Below, one piece after another: positions 7,393 through 15,821 of a stretch of DNA of 33,412 nt (its first letter is position 1; each line of letters opens with the position of its first letter). The translations under genes were made by a program, and so were the position numbers. Location of the stretch: assembly GCA_024404315.1 (NCBI GenBank), contig JAKSQD010000022.1:1-33412 (forward strand). Reading direction: 5' to 3'. The DNA comes from Oscillospiraceae bacterium (GTDB lineage: Bacteria; Bacillota; Clostridia; Oscillospirales; Oscillospiraceae). The notes below the pieces were generated by a model, which was not told the origin of the DNA, searched no databases, and worked only from the letters and a program-made list of their open reading frames with translations.

Positions 7393-8106
7393 ATGTATAA
7401 AATCATTCTTCTTGAGGATGAGCAGAAGCAGGCAGAGCTTTTGCTGGACTATCTTCGCCGTTACGAGGGAGAGCATGAAGCAGTTCATTTTGAGCTGCGA
7501 AGTTATCAGCGGACACTGGATTTGTTACAGGACTATCAATGCGATGCGGATTTGCTGCTGCTGGATATTCAACTGCCCGATATGCTGGGCATGGAGGCGG
7601 CACGGCGTATCCGTGAGATTGACGAGAATGTGACCATGATGTTCATTACCAATCTGGCACAGTACGCCATTGAGGGGTACTCTGTTCGGGCGGTGGATTA
7701 CGTCCTCAAGCCGGTGACTTATGCCGCACTCAGCTCCAAGCTGGACAGAGTGTTTCGCATGGTGGAGCATGGCAGAAACGGGATCGCTCTTTGCATCCGA
7801 ACCAAGCAGGGTGTAGTGCGTCTTTCTTCCTCCGATGTCACCTATATTGAAGTGGTCAACCACGACCTCTATTATCATGTTGGTGACGAGAGATATCGTC
7901 AGTGGGGCACCCTCGCCGCCGTGGAAAAACAGCTGGAGGGAGAGGATTTTGTCCGCTGTAGCTCCTGCTATCTGGTGAATCTGAAATATATCCAGAGCGT
8001 CCGTGGGGATACCGTCACCGTTGGCGGCACCGATTTGACCATCAGCCGCACTCGGCGAAAGGAATTTCTTCGAGCGGTGGCACAGTATAAGGGAGGGAGT
8101 CGCTGA
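7393..8106 (+). CDS. LytTR-family response regulator (AgrA/VirR-like)
   Basis: A 237-residue regulator. The receiver domain (1-125) has the acidic pocket E8-D9, phospho-acceptor D58 (LLLLDIQLPD), T86 and K106 (LKPV). The LytTR DNA-binding domain (about 135-235) includes the typical FVRCSSCYLVNLKYI segment. Such regulators bind direct repeats upstream of target promoters, often for secreted or quorum-controlled products. It overlaps the kinase gene by one base (TGATG). The likely targets are the neighbouring secreted lipoprotein, glycosidase and hydrolase genes, inferred only from position. Confidence 0.93.
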   Translation: MYKIILLEDEQKQAELLLDYLRRYEGEHEAVHFELRSYQRTLDLLQDYQCDADLLLLDIQLPDMLGMEAARRIREIDENVTMMFITNLAQYAIEGYSVRAVDYVLKPVTYAALSSKLDRVFRMVEHGRNGIALCIRTKQGVVRLSSSDVTYIEVVNHDLYYHVGDERYRQWGTLAAVEKQLEGEDFVRCSSCYLVNLKYIQSVRGDTVTVGGTDLTISRTRRKEFLRAVAQYKGGSR

Positions 8107-9413
8107 TGCAGACCCTTCCTCACTGGTATGTGATGAACCGAGCCAGCCTGTTGTTTTTTCAGGCGATACTGGGCGTGCAGTGCTTTGCCTTTCGCCTGCC
8201 CCGACGCTCCGACCGCTGGCTTCGCCTTCTGCTGACCGTTCTTGTGGGCATGACGCTGAATTATTGGAATTCACTCTACCTTTATTTTCCCGGGCAGGAG
8301 GGCTTTCTCTATTCCCTCTCCCGCTGTACGTCCATCATTTTGCTGTATCTGACGGTGGTGGTCAGCACATGGGTGATCTATCAGGTCTCCGGCTGGACGG
8401 CTCTGTTTGCCGCTTCCAGTGGTTATGCCGCTCAGCAGATCGCAGGCAGCGTGAAAAGCCTCATCGGACTGAGCGAAAGGGTGACACGGTGGGCAAATAC
8501 GGGGATTTGGATGCTGGTGCTGGATATTTTGCTCTATGGCAGCTGTTATCTGCTGATGACGGTGCTGTTCCGACCCTACATCTCCAAAGGGGTGGACAGC
8601 TTTGATGATAAGGTCAAGGCGGGCTTTTCCTTTTGCGTTCTGATGCTCTGCACCGTTATGGCAAGAATCACCCAAGATAATCCCATGAGAAACCAGCTTT
8701 CCATTATTTCCGAGAATGTTTACGCTATTATTTGCTGTCTCATGATTTTGCTTCTCCAATTTGGCACTATGGAGCGAGCAAAGCTCACTTTGGATGTGGA
8801 CGCTATGCGGGAGCTGGTGCATCAGCAGCATAACCAGTACCACACCAGCAAGGAAATGACCCAATTGGTCAATGAAAAATACCATGACCTGAAAAAAATG
8901 CTCTCCGCTATATCGGGACAGATTTCTCCTCAGGAGGTGGAGCGGGTTGCGAACTCGGTTTCCGCCTTTGATAGCTACGTTCACACGGGCAACAAGGTTT
9001 TGGACGTGCTTTTGACAGAAAAACAGATGCTCTGTCACCAGCAGGATATTAAAGTCACCTGTTTTCTCGGCGGAATCGACTTTTCCTTTGTGGAGGAGCT
9101 GGATTTATACTCTCTCTTTGGTAACGCCCTTACCAATGCCATGGAAGCGGTGGTCAAGCTGCCCGATTCGGCGGAACGCTTTATTCATGTCACTGCCACG
9201 GAAACGGGAGATATGGTGGTGATCCATGTGGAGAATCCCTGTGCCGAAGCGGTTGTCTTTGATGATAATGGCATCCCACAAAGCCAAAGGGACAGCCGCT
9301 ATCATGGCTTCGGGATGCAAAGTATGGAGCGAATCACGGAAAAATACGATGGAATGATGTCTGCCAAGCAGGATGGCACTCTGTTTCTTCTTGACCTCGT
9401 GCTGTTCCGCTGA
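8106..9413 (+). CDS. GHKL sensor histidine kinase (AgrC-like)
   Basis: A 435-residue membrane kinase. Five or six hydrophobic helices occupy residues about 10-220. A dimerization helix carries H260 in NEKYHDLKKM, and a GHKL ATPase domain has the N box (FGNALTNAMEAV, 338-349) and a G box (HGFGMQSMERI, 400-410). There is no PAS or HAMP domain. AgrC-type kinases often sense peptides or envelope signals, but no agrB/agrD pair is in the window, so the ligand would come from elsewhere. It is translated from an ATG overlapping the response-regulator stop and ends at a strong terminator. Confidence 0.92.
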   Translation: MQTLPHWYVMNRASLLFFQAILGVQCFAFRLPRRSDRWLRLLLTVLVGMTLNYWNSLYLYFPGQEGFLYSLSRCTSIILLYLTVVVSTWVIYQVSGWTALFAASSGYAAQQIAGSVKSLIGLSERVTRWANTGIWMLVLDILLYGSCYLLMTVLFRPYISKGVDSFDDKVKAGFSFCVLMLCTVMARITQDNPMRNQLSIISENVYAIICCLMILLLQFGTMERAKLTLDVDAMRELVHQQHNQYHTSKEMTQLVNEKYHDLKKMLSAISGQISPQEVERVANSVSAFDSYVHTGNKVLDVLLTEKQMLCHQQDIKVTCFLGGIDFSFVEELDLYSLFGNALTNAMEAVVKLPDSAERFIHVTATETGDMVVIHVENPCAEAVVFDDNGIPQSQRDSRYHGFGMQSMERITEKYDGMMSAKQDGTLFLLDLVLFR

Positions 9414-9439
9414 TAATTACGATGTAAAAATGTCCTCTT

Positions 9440-9473
9440 ACGCTGTTTCACTTGTTTGAGACAGCGTTTTTTT
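9440..9473 (+). terminator. terminator of the two-component operon
   Basis: ACGCTGTTTCA (9440-9450) pairs with TGAGACAGCGT (9457-9467), followed by a run of seven T. It separates the regulator operon from the lipoprotein gene. Confidence 0.88.
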
Positions 9474-9492
9474 GTAAACTCCTTGTTAAAAG

Positions 9493-9516
9493 AGACGGAA
9501 CGATAGAATTTCGTCT
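9493..9516 (+). promoter_or_regulatory. inverted repeat before the lipoprotein gene
   Basis: AGACGGAA (9493-9500) and TTTCGTCT (9509-9516) form a near-perfect dyad 33 bases before the lipoprotein start. It could be an operator. No convincing consensus promoter is visible, which would fit a gene that needs an activator such as the neighbouring LytTR regulator. Confidence 0.35.
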
Positions 9517-9548
9517 AAAACACTGTTTCCATAGGAGGAAAACAAACA

Positions 9549-10160
9549 ATGAAAAGCATGAAGAAGATTTTTGCCACTCTGCTGGCAGCCATGATGCTGA
9601 TGCTCTCCCTGACCGCTTGCGGCGGCGGTGCAAAGGCTGACATGGTGAACACCTACACCTGCAACGCTCCCTATTTCATCAGTGCTATCGGCTGGTACAC
9701 CAACAACACCTACTCCCTGAAGCTGAACGCTGACAAGTCCTATCAGCTGGAATACCGTACCGATATGTTCGGCGCTGAGGACATGGAGTCCAAGGGTCAG
9801 CGTACCATCATCTTCTACGGCACCTACACCGCTGCCGCTGCTGCTGACGGTGAGGCTGCTCATCAGGACGTAACTCTGGCTCCCGCTACCCGTATCTACT
9901 TCGAGCAGCATGACAAGGGCTGGGGTCGTGAGTGCCCCGTGGTTCTGGGCACCGCTTGTCTGGACTCCGCCAACTGGACCGACTACATGACCACCATCTA
10001 TGACGCTGAGAACGGCACCAAGGGTGCTAAGGAGTTCCTGGCTGATCTGGCTCAGGAGATCACCGTCACCGTGGAGGATCCCACCACCGATCTGGAGGAC
10101 ACCACTCTGGCTTATCGTATCGTCAACGCTCCTCAGATCAATCTGGGTGAGAACAAGTAA
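9549..10160 (+). CDS. secreted lipoprotein of unknown function
   Basis: A 203-residue protein with a type II signal peptide: KK, hydrophobic core and lipobox LTAC, lipidated at C24. The mature part is rich in Thr, Ala, Asp and Tyr, with no recognised catalytic motif. It is probably a beta-rich extracellular domain. AGGAGG lies 10 bases before the ATG. Codon use is strongly biased (CTG, ACC, GCT), as in the next two genes, which suggests high expression and a host-like history for this cargo. Its position between a sensor system and a cell-surface glycosidase suggests glycan or peptide binding, but that is inference. Confidence 0.8.
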   Translation: MKSMKKIFATLLAAMMLMLSLTACGGGAKADMVNTYTCNAPYFISAIGWYTNNTYSLKLNADKSYQLEYRTDMFGAEDMESKGQRTIIFYGTYTAAAAADGEAAHQDVTLAPATRIYFEQHDKGWGRECPVVLGTACLDSANWTDYMTTIYDAENGTKGAKEFLADLAQEITVTVEDPTTDLEDTTLAYRIVNAPQINLGENK

Positions 10161-10342
10161 TGATAGTGTGAAGAGTGAAGAGTGTAGAGTGAAGTGGAGG
10201 CAGTGCAGTGAGAAAAGGACTGCCTCTAACGAAAGCCTTGTGTGGTGAATCCAATCACTTTTCATATTCTAAACTCTTCCGTTGTGGCTGTGGCAGTATC
10301 ATCCGTCGCAGCCACTTTCCTTAATCAGAAAAGGAGGCTGAC
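10161..10342 (+). other. intergenic leader with short repeats and two hairpins
   Basis: This gap holds imperfect GAGTGAA-type repeats (10165-10194), a perfect hairpin GAGGCAGT (10197-10204) with ACTGCCTC (10219-10226), and a second hairpin GTGGCTG (10284-10290) with CAGCCAC (10309-10315) followed by TTTCCTT. The second hairpin lies 27 bases before the glycosidase ATG. It may terminate or attenuate transcription, or protect the mRNA 5' end. No gene is seen. Confidence 0.5.
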
Positions 10343-13300
10343 ATGAAGAAAACGAAAAAAGTCGCCAAGGCAAAGAAGCCCGGCGGCATCTGGAAGGTTC
10401 TCACCTTCGTTTTTGCAATTTTGTTCGCCGTGATGATGGTTTTAGGTCCTATTGCCAACAACTTTGCATCCATCATCAATATGGTTTTGGGTACATCCTC
10501 CACCAAGGAGATTGGTGACCCCGGCGAAATCTACTTCAAACCCGACTATGCCACCAGTGCAGAGCAGGCAGCCGCTGCGGAAGCAGTCTGTGAGAGCGTT
10601 GTGGCAAATGGTGCCGTTTTGCTGGCAAATAACGGCGCACTCCCTCTGGCTGAGGGTGCAAAGGTCTCTCTCATGGGCAAGACCGCTTATGATTTCATCT
10701 ACGGCGGCACCGGCTCCGGCGGAATGGACACCTCCGCAGCAACTCCCCTCAAGGACGCTCTGGAAAAGGACGGCTTTGAGGTCAACCCCACCATGTGGGA
10801 CTTCTACGCCACCGGCAAAGGCTCTGAGTATTCCCGTCAGGCGGCTTCGGGTTCACTCAATAACTTTGTTGCCAACAACAACGAGTTCAAGACCAATGAG
10901 GTTCCTCAGAGTGCCTATTCCGCTGCCGAGTGGGACAGCGTGGCAAAGTACGGCGATGCTGCCGTTGTGGTCTTTGGTCGTGTCTGCGGCGAGGGTCGTG
11001 ACCTGCCTTGGTATGATGCAGGAGACGGTGACGGCAACTTCCTCTCCCTGACCACCGAGGAGCGTGATCTGCTGGGCAAGCTGGCGGAGCTGAAAAAGGA
11101 CGGTAAGCTGCAAAAGATCGTCGTTCTGCTGAACACCGCCAACGCCATGGAGGTGGATTTCCTCGCTCCTGAGCTGTGCGGTGCCGATTACGGCGTGGAT
11201 GCCTGTATGTGGATCGGTGAAGCAGGTCAGACGGGTATTGAAGCAATCGGTGACCTGCTCAAGGGCAGTGTGAACCCCTCCGGCAAGCTGGTGGACACCT
11301 ACTGCTATGACAACCTGACCTCTCCCGCTCTCCAGAATGCTCACGCTACCTCCTATACCAACGCTGCTCAGGCCGGTCTTGCCTTCAAGGACACCTGCAA
11401 CGAGTATTATGAGGTCTATCAGGAGGGCATCTACGTCGGCTATCGCTATTACGAGACCCGTTATGAGGACGTGGTTCTGGGTCAGGGCAACGCAGGCGAT
11501 TTTGATTATGGTTCTACCGTTGCCTTCTCCTTCGGTCACGGTCTGTCCTACTCCACCTTCGAGTACAGCCCCGTCACCATGACCGACAACGGCGATACCC
11601 TCACCTTTACCGTTGACGTGACCAACACCAGCGATGTGGACGGTGCCGAGGTCGTTCAGATTTATATGCAGTCCCCCTACACCGAGTATGATAAGCAGAA
11701 CCGTGTGGAGAAATCCGCCGTGGAGCTGGTGGGCTACCAGAAGCAGATGATTGCCGCTGGTGAGACCGCCTCCTACTCCGTGGATGTGAACAAGTCCGAG
11801 CTGCGTGCCTACGACTCCGAGGGTACCGGCACTTATATTGTGGACGCTGGCAACTACTATTTCGCAGCGGGCAATGGTGCTCATGATGCTCTGAACAACA
11901 TTCTGGCTCAGAAGGCTGCCATGAATGACGGTAAGGTCAACGCCGACAAGCTGGTGGGCGAGGGCAAGGCTGAGCTGGCGGTTCAGTATGTGGTGGACGC
12001 TCAGGATACTACCACCTATGCCGTTTCCGCCGTAACGGGTAACGCCGTTGAAAATCAGCTCGCTCACGCCGACCTCAACAAGGTGGACGACGACACCTCC
12101 AACGATGTGGTCTATCTGACCCGTAAGGATTGGGAGGGCACCATGCCCAAGGCAGAGCTGACCGCCAAGAGCTACAAGGCAGCTGTCCAGATCGAGGCAA
12201 ACGATGTCATTGCAAACGGTCTGAAAAATACCGTTTCTTACGAAGGTTCTTCCGAAATGCCCACCATGGGCAAGGATAAGGGTCTGAATCTGGCACTCTT
12301 TGTGGGCGTTCCTCTGGATGGTACTGTCACCTCTGAGGATGGCAACACCTACACTTGGGATGACCTGCTGGATCAGGTGACCTTTAACGAGATGGCAAAG
12401 CTCATCGGTCAGGCGTATCACTCCACCGTCCCCGTGCCCTCCGTCAATAAGCCCGGCACCAAGGACGAGAACGGCCCTCAGGGCATCACCGCAACCCTCA
12501 CCGGCGGCGGCTCCTCCACCTCCTACACCTCCGAGGACCTGCTGGCTGCTACCTTTGACACCGAGATTGCCGAGGCTGTGGGCCGCTCCATGGGCAACGA
12601 CTGTCTGCTGGCAAACGGCAAGGCGTATTCCGGCATCTATGGCCCCGGTGCAAACATCCACCGCACCCCCTATTCCGGTCGTAACTTCGAGTACTACTCC
12701 GAGGACCCCTTCATCTCCGGCAAGACCTGTGCCGCCGAGACCGCAGGTATCCAGTCCAAGGGCGTGTATGTCTACCTCAAGCACTTTGCCATGAACGATC
12801 AGGAGACTGCTCGTGACGGCATCTGTGTCTGGACCAACGAGCAGGCCGCCCGTGAGATTTATCTTCAGGCATTTGAGTATCCCATTGTCGATGCCGGTGC
12901 TTACGCAACCATGACCTCCTTCAACCGTCTGGGCTACACTTGGGCAGGCGGTGACCGTGGTATGCTGACCAATATCGCCCGTGACGAGTGGGGCTTCCGT
13001 GGCTTCCATCTCACCGACTACTCCAACTCCAACAGCTATATGGACGTTGTTCAGGGCGTTATGGCTGGCGGCGACGGCTGGGACTGCAACGATGCTTCCA
13101 AGTGGACGGAAAAGCTCAAGGGTTACTCCAACGACCCCGCTGTTTGCTCCGCTATGCGTGAGGCAACCAAACACATTCTTTACACCGTGGTCAACTCTAA
13201 CGCTATGAACGGCGTGTCCCCCAACCTCAAGGTGGTGGAGGTCATGACCTGGTGGCAGATGCTCATCATTGCTCTGGATGTGGTGTTTGGTCTGCTGACC

Positions 13301-13345
13301 GCCCTCTCCGTCCTGATGCTGGTGAAGGCTCGCAAGAAGAAGTGA
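10343..13345 (+). CDS. membrane-anchored family 3 glycoside hydrolase with permuted domains
   Basis: This 1000-residue enzyme is predicted to act as a beta-glycosidase at the outer face of the membrane. It has an N-terminal membrane helix (about 16-36). The GH3 C-terminal alpha/beta domain comes first (about 80-320), then a fibronectin III-like domain (about 395-515), then the GH3 N-terminal TIM-barrel domain (about 670-950). The barrel carries GRNFEYYSEDP (779-789), KHF (813-815) and nucleophile D892 in GFHLTDY. A second membrane helix (about 960-993) and a basic tail end the protein. The reversed order is known for some rumen bacterial GH3 beta-glucosidases. Having a helix at each end is unusual. 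AGGAGG precedes the ATG. The substrate is not predictable, and the gene probably works with the lipoprotein hydrolase downstream. Confidence 0.9.
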   Translation: MKKTKKVAKAKKPGGIWKVLTFVFAILFAVMMVLGPIANNFASIINMVLGTSSTKEIGDPGEIYFKPDYATSAEQAAAAEAVCESVVANGAVLLANNGALPLAEGAKVSLMGKTAYDFIYGGTGSGGMDTSAATPLKDALEKDGFEVNPTMWDFYATGKGSEYSRQAASGSLNNFVANNNEFKTNEVPQSAYSAAEWDSVAKYGDAAVVVFGRVCGEGRDLPWYDAGDGDGNFLSLTTEERDLLGKLAELKKDGKLQKIVVLLNTANAMEVDFLAPELCGADYGVDACMWIGEAGQTGIEAIGDLLKGSVNPSGKLVDTYCYDNLTSPALQNAHATSYTNAAQAGLAFKDTCNEYYEVYQEGIYVGYRYYETRYEDVVLGQGNAGDFDYGSTVAFSFGHGLSYSTFEYSPVTMTDNGDTLTFTVDVTNTSDVDGAEVVQIYMQSPYTEYDKQNRVEKSAVELVGYQKQMIAAGETASYSVDVNKSELRAYDSEGTGTYIVDAGNYYFAAGNGAHDALNNILAQKAAMNDGKVNADKLVGEGKAELAVQYVVDAQDTTTYAVSAVTGNAVENQLAHADLNKVDDDTSNDVVYLTRKDWEGTMPKAELTAKSYKAAVQIEANDVIANGLKNTVSYEGSSEMPTMGKDKGLNLALFVGVPLDGTVTSEDGNTYTWDDLLDQVTFNEMAKLIGQAYHSTVPVPSVNKPGTKDENGPQGITATLTGGGSSTSYTSEDLLAATFDTEIAEAVGRSMGNDCLLANGKAYSGIYGPGANIHRTPYSGRNFEYYSEDPFISGKTCAAETAGIQSKGVYVYLKHFAMNDQETARDGICVWTNEQAAREIYLQAFEYPIVDAGAYATMTSFNRLGYTWAGGDRGMLTNIARDEWGFRGFHLTDYSNSNSYMDVVQGVMAGGDGWDCNDASKWTEKLKGYSNDPAVCSAMREATKHILYTVVNSNAMNGVSPNLKVVEVMTWWQMLIIALDVVFGLLTALSVLMLVKARKKK

Positions 13346-13476
13346 TCCATACATAGCAAATTCCCTTCGCTTGCCGAAGCGTGAATAAACGGGCAGAAAG
13401 AGTTTCTTTCTTCTTCTCCTTCTCTTTTCTGTCCCATCTGAAGATGCTGCTATATCCATCTTCTTCATTTCCTCCG

Positions 13477-13510
13477 GCCTGCCCATTGATCTGCCTATCG
13501 GTGGGCAGGC
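13477..13510 (+). promoter_or_regulatory. leader hairpin before the hydrolase gene
   Basis: GCCTGCCCA (13477-13485) and TGGGCAGGC (13502-13510) form a perfect 9-bp stem followed by TCCTTT, 43 bases before the hydrolase ATG. It may be a terminator for the glycosidase gene or a leader element. The remaining 13346-13476 shows no gene. Confidence 0.5.
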
Positions 13511-13553
13511 TCCTTTCAGAGAAGAAAATAATCATCATAAGGAGAAAACAGAC

Positions 13554-14465
13554 ATGAAAAAGCTGTTTAGTCTGATTTTGGCACTGGCAATGGTGCTGGC
13601 TCTTGCCTCCTGCGGCGGAAATACGCCTGCAAAGACCGATGCACCGGCTAAAAATGACCCTCCTGCTTCCTCTGCCGCCTCCTCCAACACCGAGGAGACC
13701 GCTGAGCCTCGCATTGAGGAGCTGTGGACCACCAGCAAGAGCGGCAAGAAGATTTACGGTATGATGTACCTCCCCGCTGAGGAGAAGGAGACCTATCCCA
13801 CCGTGATTCTGTCCCACGGCTTCGGCGGAACCAACGTGGATAACAAGCTCTACGCCAAGGATTTCGTCAAGGAGGGCTATGCCTGCTACGCCTTTGACTA
13901 CTGCGGCGGCGGCCGTGGCTCTCAGTCCGAGGGCGAAATGACAGAAATGAGCGTCCTCACCGAGGCTGAGGATTTGAACGGCGTTATGGATGACATTCTG
14001 GCACTGGATTATGTGGACAAGTCTCAGCTGTTCCTGCTGGGTCAGTCTCAGGGCGGATTTGTCTCCTCCTACGTTGCCGCAAGCCGTCCCGATGATGTGA
14101 CGGCACTGGTGCTCTACTATCCCGCCTATGCTTTGCAGGATGATGCCCATGCCCGAACCCCCGACCCCGACAACATCCCTGAGACCGAGAACATCATGAA
14201 CAACACCCTTGGTGCCATTTACACCCGTGATGCCATTTCCTTTGATATTTACGAGGTGATTGGCGGCTACAAGGGAGATGTGCAGATCCTCCACGGCGAT
14301 AAGGATGGTCTGGTGCCCCTGTCCTACTCCGAGCGGGCTGTCGAGGTGTATGAAAACGCCGAGCTGACCGTGATGAACGGTGCCGACCACGGCTTTACCG
14401 GAAAGACCCAGAAGGATGCTTCCGCTCTGACGCTGGAGTTCTTGAAGGCTCACGCAAATCAGTAA
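13554..14465 (+). CDS. lipoprotein alpha/beta hydrolase (serine esterase/peptidase-like)
   Basis: A 303-residue extracellular lipoprotein. The signal peptide ends in lipobox LASC (C20), followed by a Pro/Ala/Ser/Thr-rich linker (21-52) and an alpha/beta hydrolase fold. The oxyanion region is SHGFGG (87-92). The catalytic triad is S165 in GQSQGG, D251 in GDKDGLVP and H279 in GADHGF. The fold and motifs resemble feruloyl/acetyl esterases and BD-FAE or dienelactone-type hydrolases. De-esterification of plant or host glycans would complement the adjacent GH3 enzyme. Peptidase activity cannot be excluded. It has an AAGGAG-type ribosome binding site and the same biased codons as its neighbours. Confidence 0.9.
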   Translation: MKKLFSLILALAMVLALASCGGNTPAKTDAPAKNDPPASSAASSNTEETAEPRIEELWTTSKSGKKIYGMMYLPAEEKETYPTVILSHGFGGTNVDNKLYAKDFVKEGYACYAFDYCGGGRGSQSEGEMTEMSVLTEAEDLNGVMDDILALDYVDKSQLFLLGQSQGGFVSSYVAASRPDDVTALVLYYPAYALQDDAHARTPDPDNIPETENIMNNTLGAIYTRDAISFDIYEVIGGYKGDVQILHGDKDGLVPLSYSERAVEVYENAELTVMNGADHGFTGKTQKDASALTLEFLKAHANQ

Positions 14466-14499
14466 AAATATATCTCTTTCCATTTCCTTTTTATATCAG

Positions 14500-14544
14500 A
14501 CCTCTTGAGGCAGAAGGGTAAACCTATCTGCTTCGAGAGGTTTT
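14500..14544 (+). terminator. terminator of the glycosidase-hydrolase cargo
   Basis: ACCTCT (14500-14505) with AGAGGT (14536-14541), and an inner GCAGA/TCTGC pair, form a long hairpin followed by TTTTGTG. It closes the cargo before the element's last gene. Confidence 0.75.
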
Positions 14545-14557
14545 GTGTTCTTTTCTG

Positions 14558-14586
14558 TTGCTTTGAACGTGGGAATAGATTATAAT
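14558..14586 (+). promoter_or_regulatory. promoter of the 214-residue right-end gene
   Basis: TTGCTT (14558-14563) and a perfect TATAAT (14581-14586) are spaced by 17 bp. The ATG at 14615 has AAGGAG upstream. The second copy of this gene at 24904 lacks this promoter. Confidence 0.6.
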
Positions 14587-14614
14587 AGTACAAAAACGAA
14601 GGAGAAAAGTTGAT

Positions 14615-15259
14615 ATGTACTGTTTACCTGAAATGGACAGCCCCATCATCCAAAAGCTGGTCAGCAATGAGCTGATTCGAGGCTTTCATCACCTGTTCAA
14701 CACCAGTGATGCGGTCAATGTGCCAAATCCTGATAACGTGGAGATGTTTATTGAGTGTTCCGATACGCTCTATCAAATCTCCTTGGAGCATCCAGAGCTG
14801 GTGCAGGGCTTGACCATCAAGCTGGGAATCATGCTCAAGGCTCTCAAGGACGCAGAATATGAGTATACCTTTGACGAATTTGGAGAGTTCCTGCTGTATG
14901 AGATGATTCGCAATGTCGATGCAGACGTAGAGGACGGTCTGATATGGGAGTTAGGTGGAACGTGGTTTGACAGGCAGGAGCTTCGGGAGGAGCTTTCGCA
15001 GTATTACGAGGACTGCTATGCTGTCGATGAAGAACCGGAGGAGAAGAAACGGGAGATGATCGAGCGGACGGTGGTTGCCGTGACCTGTTTCCCCAGACTG
15101 GCGGATGAGCTGAAAGGGAATACAGTTATGTCCTTCCTGTTTGGTGACACGGATTTCATGCTGTTCTATGACGAGAAATTTGACCGAGTGATTGACTTCA
15201 TAAGGGAGGACTGGGACTGCGGGTTCTCCGGCGGACAGATGCAGAAATATCCCCTTTGA
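14615..15259 (+). CDS. conserved right-end protein of unknown function, element 1 copy
   Basis: A 214-residue acidic, mostly helical protein with no signal peptide or membrane helix and no motif I recognise. It has several Trp/Tyr/Phe-rich acidic stretches, such as EDGLIWELGGTWFDRQELRE and FGDTDFMLFYDEKFDRVIDF. A copy with only a handful of substitutions lies at 24904-25548 in element 2, in the same place just inside the right end. A fixed position next to the attachment site in two elements with different cargo suggests a role for the element itself (maintenance, anti-restriction or attachment-end function). That is inference. Confidence 0.8.
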   Translation: MYCLPEMDSPIIQKLVSNELIRGFHHLFNTSDAVNVPNPDNVEMFIECSDTLYQISLEHPELVQGLTIKLGIMLKALKDAEYEYTFDEFGEFLLYEMIRNVDADVEDGLIWELGGTWFDRQELREELSQYYEDCYAVDEEPEEKKREMIERTVVAVTCFPRLADELKGNTVMSFLFGDTDFMLFYDEKFDRVIDFIREDWDCGFSGGQMQKYPL

Positions 15260-15502
15260 GAGAAATATTCAGTCCTCTGAAAAAACTCCAAAAAGCAACA
15301 AAAAACCGCATTTGAAGAAAAGTTCAAACGCAGATTAAAAATAGTATTTGGGAACATTTTGGGACGAATCGTGGGAACGAGTTGGGAACAAAGGGGACGA
15401 ACAGGGGTAAAATGGGAACGGACAAGGTTCTGATTTTATCACTTTTAAACAGGAAAACATCAAATAATACTGGCAAATACCCGATAAAACGTCTCCGGTC
15501 AT
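14615..15502 (+). repeat. 888-bp right-end repeat, copy 1
   Basis: From the start codon of the 214-residue gene to the attachment core, this DNA matches 24904-25791 at a constant offset of 10289. The 243 bp after the stop codon appear identical. Similarity ends abruptly at the ATG. The noncoding part holds a GC-TTTGAA/TTCAAA-GC hairpin (about 15308-15331), followed on the minus strand by a T run, and four GGGAAC boxes (15350, 15373, 15384, 15414) plus two GGGAC variants, which are candidate integrase arm sites. Confidence 0.88.
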
Positions 15503-15605
15503 CTTGGTAAGGATGAGGTCAGCGGTCCGAATCCGCTTAGCAGCTCCATTAAAGTTCTGAAGTCTTAGGATTTCAGAACTTTTTTGTTACTTCTGGAGCC
15601 TTTTG
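15503..15605 (+). repeat. attachment site copy 2 (junction of elements 1 and 2)
   Basis: A perfect copy of 533-635: the tRNA-Thr 3' half from the anticodon loop through CCA, then the AAGTTCTGAA terminator. There is no tRNA 5' half, so it is not a functional tRNA gene. It is at once the right end of element 1 and the left end of element 2. Confidence 0.92.
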
Positions 15606-15610
15606 GATTG

Positions 15611-15642
15611 GTAGAAACTGGTTCGTGGAAACAGATGGAAAC
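15611..15642 (+). repeat. putative arm-type sites, element 2 left end
   Basis: TAGAAAC (15612-15618), TGGAAAC (15626-15632) and TGGAAAC (15636-15642) occupy the positions where element 1 has GGGAAC boxes. The one-base shift (GGGAAC to GGAAAC) suggests a changed integrase arm specificity at this end. Confidence 0.4.
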
Positions 15643-15662
15643 AATGCTTCGGATGATAAGGA

Positions 15663-15821
15663 TTAAGAAGCCTGACCACCGAGAATCTTAGACATTTGAA
15701 GAAGCGGTCCCGCAAGATTGGGAGCGGATTGAAGCAGCTGCATGAGCTGAACCATGGATTCGTCCATAGGAGGCTGTGCAGGTGCTTTTTCTTCTTTCTG
15801 GGGCTGAGGCTGAGAAAAGAA
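15663..15821 (-). pseudogene. detached C-terminal tail of the element 2 integrase
   Basis: Downstream of the amber codon the same reading frame continues for 52 codons to TAA at 15663. It encodes a tail clearly homologous to that of element 1: Gln/Lys-rich, then APAQPPMDESMVQLMQLLQ, and a short hydrophobic end. The open frame and conserved sequence show the stop is recent or is bypassed. No separate start or ribosome binding site is seen. Confidence 0.8.

Noticed and set aside
10853-13486. 877-codon open frame on the minus strand across the GH3 gene
   Set aside because: It is an antisense shadow caused by the strong codon bias of the glycosidase gene. It has no ribosome binding site or recognisable domain, while the plus-strand protein has clear GH3 motifs.
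13266-14483. 405-codon minus-strand open frame over the alpha/beta hydrolase gene
   Set aside because: An antisense shadow of a codon-biased gene. The plus-strand frame has a lipobox and a complete catalytic triad.
15503-15578. Apparent second tRNA-Thr gene (and a third at 25792)
   Set aside because: Only the 3' half is present. There is no D-arm or 5' acceptor strand upstream, so these are attachment-site copies.
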